From: Stomorhina lunata
Lineage: Eukaryota > Arthropoda > Insecta > Diptera > Rhiniidae
Assembly (NCBI GenBank): GCA_933228675.1
Contig: OW121744.1
Location: 60,276,928-60,340,927, forward strand
DNA length: 64,000 nucleotides
Direction: 5' to 3'
Part shown: positions 56,433-64,000 of the stretch, one piece after another
Layout of the letters: each line of letters starts with the position of its first letter
How positions within the stretch are numbered: position 1 is the stretch's first letter
The notes under the pieces: generated by a model
Told to the model about the DNA's origin: nothing
Database searches by the model: none
What the model saw: only the letters and a program-made list of their open reading frames with translations
Translations under genes and position numbers: made by a program

Positions 56433-56980
56433 ACAAACGTTTTCATGGAAATAAATAAGAAAAGGCAGCTAAAAAAAATCTGTGGGTAGCTTAATGCAGC
56501 GATCAATGGATCTACAAACATGCAACGACATGTTTAACTGATGACAAAACAACAACAACAACAAAAGACAAACAAAAACACTGCTACAACAAATGCCAAA
56601 TAAACAAGAAATTTAACAAAATTATAAGAAATTATAAACAAAAAAAAGAATTTTGAAACCAGAAATTAAATAAAATCATACCAAAATCCTGAAAACACCA
56701 AATTCACTTAATTAGAAAAACCGAAAATAAAAACCCAAAAAGAATTACAGAATTATAGATTTTTAAGTAGAAAAACATAAAAAATCATAAAATGCATAAA
56801 AAACTAAAAACCAAAAAAAGTCAGCTCACTACTTAAGAATTATAAGATAATAAAATATTGAAGGAAAAAGAAAGAAAACCACTTGTTATTTAAAGAAAAT
56901 TGTTATTGAATATTCCTCCTGCTCTTTAAAGAAAATACATACAGTAGAAACACACACATTATTATAAATAAATGCATACA

Positions 56981-57012
<32 letters not shown>

Positions 57013-57770
57013 CATACAAACAAAGGAAATATTTCAAATATTTTCACATTATTAAATAAAAATTACAGAAAATAGATTTCAAAAAAATAACCATCGTTTA
57101 CAGTGTTGCCAACTATTTTTATTTCATATACACACAAATTATTACAGTTAAAATGACTTTTTTTAAAATTCAATAATTTTTAACAGAAATTTTGAATGTA
57201 CCTTGCTAAATGTTTAAATAAATTTATAAAAAAAAAAAACAAATAAGAAAAATACCAACAATAAATTAAATAAAATTGTATAAACCAATTTCCCAAATAA
57301 ACAATGAAAAGAATACAATAATGCAAAATTGATAAATTGTTAAACAAAAAAAAATATTAAAATGAAAAAGAGTATAAAAATCTATTTTATTACTTTTATT
57401 GATAAAACTGAAATTTATAAAATTTTGAAAAATGTCCATTATTAGAAAAAAGAAAAACCAAAATTATATTAAAGTTTACAATATAATGATGACTATTTAT
57501 TTATGTATCTTGAGGAAAACTACAACAACCACAATATTAACAAATTGAGATATAATTCCGAAAAAAAAAACATAATTAAAAAATTTATTAAAAAATATTT
57601 AATGTTGAAAATATAATAAAAAAAAACGCAAAACCAAAGAATAATAAAAGTATTGTGTGTAATTGTTATTTATCATAAATAAAATTTGAAACCATTAAAG
57701 AGAAAACAAATAATAATGATGTATAATTTTGAAAATAAAATAAAATTATTATGAAAAACAATTTGTCGTT
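56433..57770 (+). other. vari: vari 3' UTR and downstream, many poly(A) signals
   Basis: A/T-rich with CAACAACAAC tracts, a (CATA)n run at about 56976-57010, and repeated AATAAA (for example near 56599, 56667, 57053, 57235, 57299, 57680, 57737-57747). The cleavage site cannot be chosen from sequence alone. Confidence 0.6.
56974..57012. repeat. (CATA)n microsatellite
   Basis: About nine ACAT tetranucleotides in the presumed vari 3' UTR. Confidence 0.85.
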
Positions 57771-58187
57771 TCCTTTTACTTAATGAAGTTAAAATAATAT
57801 TAGATTTTTATACCCATCATCAAAAATAATTCTATATGTAATAGCTTAAGACCCCTTAAAGTAAATATATATAATCTGGGCTTTAAAAGGTAGAAGGCCA
57901 ATGCACGCGGCAAACGGCAGTGGGCGGCAATCAGATGTTTTTTGATTTATTAAATTTGAAGCGGTAATGGAAAAAAGTAGAACTAAGTTGTAATTTTCTG
58001 CGCGGCAGATTTTTTCAGTGCTGCCAGATTCATTTATATCCTACTCAAATATTTTTTATATGAATATTTTTGTAAATAAACGCACATATTATGCACTGGG
58101 AATACTACGACCGCCCACAGCCGCATACCACGTGTATTAACCTTTCACCTGAAGTTCTGCCTGTTGAAACCGTGAATATGTACACTA
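57771..58187. other. Intergenic, no feature recognised
   Basis: Contains GGCAAACGGCAGTGGGCGGC near 57910 and CCGCCCACAGCCGCATACC near 58110, a weakly inverted pair that could be ends of an old element. No gene. Confidence 0.35.
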
Positions 58188-58769
58188 GGGTGACAGGATT
58201 TTTTTTCTTTAATTTCAAATGTTTTTAATGGAATCTTTTGACACTTCTTGGTCTAAATTTGTAATATTTGTTGAGCAAAATTTTCAAAAAATTTAAAAAT
58301 GATTTTTGAAACCGACCTGAGAAAAATGTACCATTTTCCAACATGAAAAAACTAAGTAAATTTGATTATATCTAAACAAAAATGAACTATTTACTAGTAA
58401 CAAGCCATTAAATGCATATCCTTAGGCGCGTTTTCAAGGACATGAATTTTCGGGGGAAAACTGCAATAACTTTCAAACTACCTCACGACTTTTCGTTTTT
58501 CACGATTTGAAAAAAAGCTGTGTTAGTTCTCTTTAATATTCTATTATTTTGTCTTGTAAAAATTATTCATTTTTGGTCTAAAATTCGCAAAAACAAAAAA
58601 ATAACCCATTTTTCCCCATACAAATAGACTCTTAAACTTTGGACTTGATGTGCGCCCGTAGAACGTTGTCCGATTTGGCTCAAATTTTCAGATCTAAACT
58701 TTTAGACCTAGTGTCACAATATTCCGTAGAAAAACATTTGAAATCAAAGAAAAAAATTTCCTGTCACCC
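58188..58769. mobile_element. TA-flanked MITE, 582 bp, 45-bp TIRs
   Basis: Ends GGGTGACAGGA...TTTTTTTCTTT(A/G)ATTTCAAATG are mirrored over about 45 bp. TA flanks both sides (58186-58187 and 58770-58771). Noncoding; the TA target suggests Tc1/mariner. Confidence 0.75.
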
Positions 58770-58789
58770 TAATGTCCACTATCCAACCA

Positions 58790-59395
58790 AAATGAGGTTA
58801 GAATTGCAGTAACAAAGCTGCGGGTGCCAATGGGTTGTCAGCGGAGCGTTTCAAGGCCGAAGGTCTCAGCTTATAAAAACTATATGGTTAGAAGAACATA
58901 TGCCCGATGATTGAAGTCTCAGTATTCTTTGTCCAGTGCTTAAAAAAGGAGATAAAATTGGATTTCATTTCAGTTGTATATATGATTTTAACGACCATAC
59001 TATGTGAAGTCTAAAGCCCAAATCAAATGCAGGTTTAGACCAGTGCGGACTTAGACCAGGTAAATCTACCACTGACTAGTGAAACAAATATCCACTATAA
59101 TGCTGCTTTTAACAGCCCGATACAAACGAAAGTGTTTAAAGCAATGTCTGAGTTTGGCATCCCTAGAAAGATAAAAAGGTTATGTAGGATGACATTAACT
59201 GATACAACCTCAACAATTAAAGGCGATTGTTTGTTATGCAATCTCTTCAATATTAAAAAAATCATGTGAGATGCAGCAGTTAATACAACTGGAACAATTT
59301 TCAACAGAAAACCCATACTACTCGCGTTTGCCGATGACATTGATATCATTTCAAGTATCGATAAAATAATTTTGTCCACCGAACATGTTTTACAT
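58790..59395 (+). pseudogene. Non-LTR reverse transcriptase relic
   Basis: Fragments FRPGKSTTD-like text near 59050, then MSEFGIPRKIKRLCRMTLTD and KPILLAFADDIDIISS with FADD at 59327-59338. Stops and frame changes throughout. A SINE is inserted right after this fragment and the sequence may continue at 59722 (FLQRFITGIET). Distinct from the retrotransposon at 25181 in its palm motif. Confidence 0.65.
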
Positions 59396-59405
59396 GACAC
59401 ACTGT

Positions 59406-59711
59406 ATATATATATATATAATTCTCCGACAACATTCCAATTGGAACAAGGGGTACTTCTTTCAGACAATGAGCTGCATCCGATTCTATTTTTAGACTCA
59501 TTGAAAGGGACCTACGCTTTAACACCGGCTCCGAACGGCAAATGCATTAGTTAGAGAAGTTTTTCATAGCCTAATACTCAATAACCAGTGGCTAGCTGAG
59601 TTATGAGGTGAACCGCCGCTTTTTGAAAATTAATTTTTTTCAAGAGGGTCTGACAGGGATTGAACTTGGGACCTCTGGTATGCTATTCGGATGACTAACC
59701 TGCTATACCAC
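59406..59711 (-). mobile_element. tRNA-derived SINE, copy 6
   Basis: Full - strand copy, (AT)n tail at 59406-59421 and tRNA-like head ending TGCTATACCAC at 59711. It is bracketed by a perfect 10-bp duplication GACACACTGT (59396-59405 and 59712-59721). Inserted in the reverse transcriptase relic. Confidence 0.9.
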
Positions 59712-59721
59712 GACACACTGT

Positions 59722-60148
59722 GCGACGCTTAAATTTCTTCAACGATTCATCACTGGCATTGAAACCTGAATAAGTTTTGACTGCTTTTTTGTTAAAAGGT
59801 TAGCAAACCAATAGATATTCTAATAGAATTAAAAAAAAAACAAATACAAGTCGCGGTAATAGAACCTCAAACTGTCGGGATTATAATTCACAATTGATCT
59901 ACATTTGGTAACAGCTCCAATACAACCCCTAATAACAAAAATTAATATGTAATAGTTATTCTATTAAACGAAAATTCCCGGGATCCCGTGAAATTATAAA
60001 ATACTTCCCGCTTTTCCGATGATGAACAAACACTTGTGTGTATAGGAAACTAAAAAAACATGTAGACCTGCATAATTTTTATACATAACTTTTATTAGAT
60101 ATATAAATGGAATTTTTATGAGATTACACACTATTCAAAACTTAATAA
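59722..60148. other. Intergenic / pyd3 3' UTR
   Basis: AT-rich. The part next to 60149 is the pyd3 3' UTR on the - strand. No strong poly(A) signal chosen. Confidence 0.4.
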
Positions 60149-60319
60149 CTATTCCCTAATTATTTGTGGCTTAAAATCTAAGTCGGAGGCTTTTTTAAAA
60201 GATTCAGCATATAAATCAAGTCTTCTTGTCATTGGGAAACTCCAGAAGTCTCTTACTTGCCGGCATAAATTTAAATCCAATTCAGCTATCAAAAGGCCAT
60301 CTTTGTCGCGGGAGAGACC
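60149..60319 (-). CDS. pyd3: pyd3 last exon
   Basis: [56 protein letters not shown] and stop. Acceptor TATTTCAG. It replaces the read-through VCRKIFLNC tail that the open frame of the preceding exon would give. Confidence 0.93.
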   Translation of the reverse strand, partial: GLSRDKDGLLIAELDLNLCRQVRDFWSFPMTRRLDLYAESFKKASDLDFKPQIIRE

Positions 60320-61423
60320 CTGAAATAAAATTCAATTAAAATATAAAAAAGTTTAGTCTTTGAAAAATCTTATTCTTAAATTACTATAAACAATATTTTA
60401 ACTGATTTAAAGTGCAAATTACAAATTCCAATGAAGGTTGGCAATTTAAGAAAATCTTTCTACATACCGGTGTCCTACTGCCGTCAGGTGCTGCCACATA
60501 CGATGAACCATAGAAAGGTCCAAATGTTTTATGAGCCTTTTGACCATCTCCCGATGTATATTCATTGGGAAATTCCTCATAGCCCACCCGATTGATGGCG
60601 ACCGTAAAGTAACTGTTTGCTATAGCTGCATTTCTTGCCTCAATCGACCACAAGGGTTCACTCAAAGCTCCCACAGTAGCCGAAGGATTAAAAACGATTT
60701 CGGCTCCATTTAAACCAAACATCATCCAATTTTGAGGATGATGACGACCATAGCAAATATTTATAGCAATTTTACCGAATTCAGTTTCAAACACTGGATG
60801 GCCAGTATTGCCCTCTGAATAGTAGGTGGACTCATTGAAATCACCCACACGAGGAATATGATTCTTACGATGTTTGCCCATATAGCGGCCCTTGTTCGAA
60901 ATCACCACAGCGGTATTCCAAATGATGTCACAATGTTCGACATCTCTTTCTAAAATCGAAGAAATGATTACCATATTATAGGCTTTGGCTAATTCCTGCA
61001 ACATTTTGGTAGTGGGTCCCTTTTCAGCCTCTTCGGCAAACTCACACCAGGGGAATTTCTCGCGTGTACAAAAAGCAAATGGCATTGCTAAAGAAAAGTG
61101 AAATTTTGTATTATTTAGTTCAAGTATTCGTTATATAATATTTAAGGGTGTCCTACTTACTCCAAGCTTCTTGCATGCACAATACATTTACTCCAGTTGC
61201 GGCAGCCGCTTTTATAATGTTCGTGATTTTCTTCCATATGGCTTCACGTTGTTTATCAATTGGCTCCGTTGTGGGTAATACTATGGAATTTTGTATGGCT
61301 CCCACCTTTACAAGGCGTGGTTTTCTTATGTGCTCCTGTTTTGCCGGGAAACTGTAAGCCTTCAACTCAAAACCATGTTCACAGGCAATATTTTTTGCTT
61401 CATCGGATAACTCCAAGATGTTA
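60149..61423 (-). CDS. pyd3: Beta-ureidopropionase (pyd3), three 3' exons; 5' end missing
   Basis: Hydrolyses N-carbamoyl-beta-alanine to beta-alanine, CO2 and ammonia, the last step of uracil/thymine breakdown, in the cytosol. Exons 61161-61423, 60468-61087 and 60149-60319 (stop TAG at 60149-60151) join in phase. The nitrilase-type triad is present: Glu in [16 protein letters not shown], Lys in [18 protein letters not shown] and Cys in [33 protein letters not shown] and [20 protein letters not shown] match the family. The first exon here opens after TTCTTTCAG with a split codon, so the true start lies upstream (beyond 61423); the N-terminal residues ending near YGKE were not found. Confidence 0.93.
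60468..61087 (-). CDS. pyd3: pyd3 middle exon, catalytic core
   Basis: 620 nt, from TTTCTTTAG|CA to CCG|GTATGT. Contains the catalytic Lys and Cys. Begins with the two bases completing Thr of QEAWT; the ATG at 61085 is internal, not a start. Confidence 0.93.
61161..61423 (-). CDS. pyd3: pyd3 first visible exon
   Basis: 263 nt: [10 protein letters not shown]..., [37 protein letters not shown] and [10 protein letters not shown]. Donor TGGA|GTAAGT. The upstream acceptor and split codon show it is not the first exon. The TTG at 61416 is not a plausible start in an animal gene. Confidence 0.9.
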
Positions 61424-61802
61424 CTGAAAGAATTATATTAAAAATCATAAGACTATAGCACAAAGAAGAATTTGTGTAACGAGTTTTTGAGAATTTTCGG
61501 TTGAAGCTAAGACATTTTCAATTGAAATTGAGTACATAGTAGTTCTGCCATGATTTCAACCAAAAAATGCTTAATTTCATTTCAAATTATCTCAATTTCA
61601 ACCTAAAATTCTCAATTATATTTGGAATTCAACCGGAAGTTCTCATTTTCATTTGGATTTTTCTCGACATCAATTGGAAATTCTAAATATCATTTGTAAT
61701 TTTTTCAATTTCAACCGAAAATTTTCAATTTCAATTTGAAATTTCTCAATTTCAACCGAAAATTCTCGATTTCGTTTGGAATTTTCACAATTTCATTCAT
61801 AA
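61424..61802. other. pyd3 intron, AATTTCAA-rich
   Basis: From about 61490 to 61800 the phrase AATTTCAA, CAACCGAAAATTCTC or variants recurs about every 30-40 bp, an imperfect tandem array. No coding potential. Confidence 0.55.
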
Positions 61803-61934
61803 TCCCAGCAAAACTTTGGGAATGGCAAGTACTCTGATAACTGGTTACCTTGTAACGACTACAACATACCATCCGAATAAATAATAAGTTATTACAGAAG
61901 TACTTATTTGTAATTAAAATGGTAATTTAAACTG

Positions 61935-61970
61935 AATGGCCCCGGTTCAAATCCCACCAAGGGCAACAAT
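61935..61970 (+). other. tRNA 3'-half-like B box followed by T run
   Basis: CCCCGGTTCAAATCCCACC contains a good B box (GGTTCAAATCC), followed 15 nt later by a run of eight T that could terminate pol III. No matching A box upstream. The same sequence is in copy 1 near 1803-1850 (complement). Confidence 0.4.
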
Positions 61971-62781
61971 TTTTTTTAGTTTTTTTTTTATTAAAAGAGT
62001 CTTTTTAAATGATTTTTGAATTTTAAGAAGTTAAATATTATCCTCTGTAAAAAAAATTTGTAAAACTAACTCACGTTAATGAAAAAATACCATCATGAGT
62101 CAATTTTGATTATTTATGTAGGGGATGTTGAATACCAAACACGATTCTAATTGGTCTTAACTTGGTAAGCCCAACTTATCTGGGTCATCCTTCATCTCAA
62201 CTGTGGACACACATCTCCTCATGGTATCACCCGGGGAGCTAGTTTAACACCCATTAATATTGTGAGTTAACATGTTCCGAGAGTTGTCCCATAAAATCGA
62301 TAAAAATGGGTTAGGATTACGGGCTAGTAACCCTCTCTTGAAAAAAAATACAATGAAGATGATAAAAATAGAATTGAAATATCCCACTACCTAATATTAG
62401 AGGAGGATTTCCGAAACTTCGATAGAAAGACCAAGTAGAGGAACATTTTTCAAAGCTTGGCGTATAAATTTGGAGAATATTCGCACAAGATCGAAATCCA
62501 TGGAATTCTAAAATATGCTCGGACTTTGACCTTAACAGGTTGTAACATTTAAGTAAGTAAGAGTCAATCTTATGTAAAAACTTATACAAAAAAGAAGATT
62601 TAAATTGTTTAAGTTTTAAAATAATTTTAAAAAAGTTTTAAAATAATTACAAAAAATCGTATAAAAATATTTTTCCAAAAATTACAACAAAGCAAAAAAA
62701 GCAGGGAAAAACAAAGTTATTTTCACATGATTTTGGATCTAAAAATAAAAATTGTTTATATTAATTATAAGCTGCTAAATT

Positions 62782-62854
62782 TTCAACATATGAAGTAGCT
62801 CAGTGGAAGAGTCTCTGCCTAGCAGTCGGAGGGTCTGGGTTCGAGCCCCCATGG
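62782..62854 (+). tRNA. tRNA-Ala(AGC)-like pseudo-tRNA, copy 2
   Basis: Same 73-nt segment as 97-169, with A box TAGCTCAGTGG, AGC at the anticodon and B box GGTTCGAGCCC intact, and the same unpaired acceptor and T-stem positions. Both copies share the lesions, so it was already degenerate in the element's ancestor. Confidence 0.4.
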
Positions 62855-63109
62855 GATCATAAAAAAAATTTTGTATTTCGTTTGAAAATATATGTTTTTA
62901 ATAAAACAACAACAAAAAAGTTGTTGCTGTTGTTGTTGTTGCTTTCAAATTGCTTACCCAAGTCATTACTTTTCTGCAATTGGTAAGTACTTGCCTCCAA
63001 TGACATCCCCGTGTTAATGTAATGACTTAAACAGCGAATGAGTAAGTAGTTCGTGTTCAATAGTTTAACTGTTTAACTCATTATTTGGTAATGAAAAGTT
63101 TTACTGGGA

Positions 63110-63419
63110 ATGTTCTCAATTTCAATTACACAATTTTAGTTTTCGAGATATTGACTAATTTATATCAAACAAAAATAGTAAAAAATCACATAAAGTTAAG
63201 TTTATTTGCGGCTTTAGCGCATAAAAGTTCTTTAAGGTTTAATTTATGACTTAACGCAAAAGATTATTTAGGTCGGAAATCAATTCGAATTTTGAAAAAA
63301 AAATCTGTTATGAATTTTGTCGACTTGACCATTCTATATAAGGAATAGTTGCCGGAAATGGCTTGCATAAAAGGAGAAATGCGTCGATGGTTGTCTTAAA
63401 AAGACACTCACAAATGCAA
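63110..63419. other. Non-coding AT-rich DNA
   Basis: No gene or repeat terminus recognised. Confidence 0.35.
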
Positions 63420-63775
63420 TTGATATGCGCCTGCAAACCTTTGCAAACAAATGCCTAGGGCAAATTCTTAACATATGATGGCCGAATCCCATAAGAAATT
63501 ATGATATGGAGGTATGTCAGCGGAAATGGCGGTGGTTAGGCCACACACTTAAAAGACCAAATATCAGCATTGCTCGACATGAGCTTTGTTGGAATCCACA
63601 GGGAAGAGGCTGCGGCCATCGTGTTAGTGCACCTGCTAGAACGTGGAGGTCAATTGATACGGAGTTGGAAGCAGCAAACTAATATAGTATGCCTAAGATC
63701 TCGCAATAGAGTCCGATATAAAAGAATGCTTAAGGTCCTATGCTCCACTAGGAGTCAAAGATAACAGAAGAAGAA
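63420..63775 (+). pseudogene. 3' end of a non-LTR retrotransposon
   Basis: Contains RWRWLGHTLKRPNISIARHE, LCWNPQGRGCGHRVSAPART and NRVRYKRMLKVLCSTRSQR in changing frames, then GATAACAGAAGAAGAAGATT. This WLGHTLR...WNPQG block and CSTRSQ ending are typical of the C-terminus of insect endonuclease-reverse transcriptases. The tail phrase recurs near 43355 and 54510. Confidence 0.7.
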
Positions 63776-64000
63776 GATTTCACTTATTAGCCAAAAACAT
63801 AGTCAAAAGTGAACACACCGTTTGTGATTCCCAAAATAATGTATTCAGATTCCACTAAATATATATTATGAATCCTAATAAAACTCTTAATAGATTGAGC
63901 AATGTCTGTCCACCCATTTGATAATAGCTGCCATAAGCAATGACTCATTAACTCGATGTTTATATTGCTCTAATTGTCAAGGTGGCAAAGATCTATCTTT
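63776..64000. repeat. Dispersed repeat remnant at window end
   Basis: AATAAAACTCTTAATAGATTGAGCAATGTCTGTCC resembles the GTCY-containing repeats at 1181 and 36780 in orientation and phrasing. Short and cut by the window. Confidence 0.35.

Larger units (their letters stand above)
61803..63109 (+). mobile_element. TIR element with tRNA-Ala-like segment, copy 2 (complete, 1.3 kb)
   Basis: Ends TCCCAGCAAAACTT and AAGTTTTACTGGGA form short inverted repeats. The whole interior (B-box half near 61940, terminal (CAA)n/(GTT)n near 62905-62942) matches copy 1. Noncoding. Target duplication not evident. It lies in the pyd3 upstream intron or flank. Confidence 0.7.

Noticed and set aside
61153..61416. 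pyd3 starting at 61416 with a TTG
   Set aside because: Animal genes do not normally start at TTG, and a good acceptor at 61424-61425 with a split codon shows this is an internal exon.

Overview
The window looks like AT-rich, repeat-laden genomic DNA of a higher fly (Brachycera, probably a calyptrate such as a blowfly or house-fly relative). The support is (1) two genes whose conceptual proteins read like their Drosophila orthologues, with short AG/GT-bounded exons, (2) many Tc1/mariner elements, and (3) dipteran-type repeats carrying (GTCY)n tracts and CTTACTTGTTT ends. No prokaryotic gene organisation, CRISPR array or virus was seen.

Two host genes are present. The first is varicose (vari), a membrane-associated guanylate kinase scaffold of the MPP2/MPP6 (PALS2) type, on the + strand from 29184 to 56432. 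I place eleven coding exons that join in phase to 596 codons in the order L27-L27-PDZ-SH3-GUK, including a 30-nt microexon. Its introns hold a 2.6-kb minisatellite, P-like, mariner and Tc1 elements, SINEs and several MITEs, so 1.8 kb of coding sequence occupies 27 kb. The second is the 3' part of pyd3, beta-ureidopropionase (last step of pyrimidine catabolism), on the - strand from 61423 down to 60149. Its first exon(s) lie upstream, outside the window or unrecognised. The two genes converge, separated by the vari 3' UTR, a MITE, a LINE relic and a SINE.

Layout: 1-29 kb is a gene-free repeat field. It holds a TIR element with a tRNA-Ala-like segment (1-1976), Helentron/DINE-like repeats, a P-like nonautonomous element (10324-11477), a 2.5-kb minisatellite (13140-15603), a DD37E transposase relic, a second TIR element (21569-22607), a mariner (23312-24607) and a decayed non-LTR retrotransposon (25181-28115). 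29-56 kb is vari. 56-60 kb is the 3' UTR and mobile relics. 60-61.4 kb is pyd3. 61.8-63.1 kb is an inverted second copy of the element at the window start, followed by the 3' end of a LINE.

The most interesting points are: the vari microexon falls exactly on the PDZ carboxylate-binding loop; the vari intron minisatellite flips orientation three times and would fold into kilobase-scale hairpin RNA; a tRNA-derived SINE family with clean target-site duplications is present in a fly; P-like nonautonomous elements have 8-bp duplications; a structurally complete Tc1-like transposon lies in a vari intron; and the same in-frame TGA occurs in two mariner copies.

All identifications are by eye from translations, termini and target duplications. 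No database search or alignment was run.
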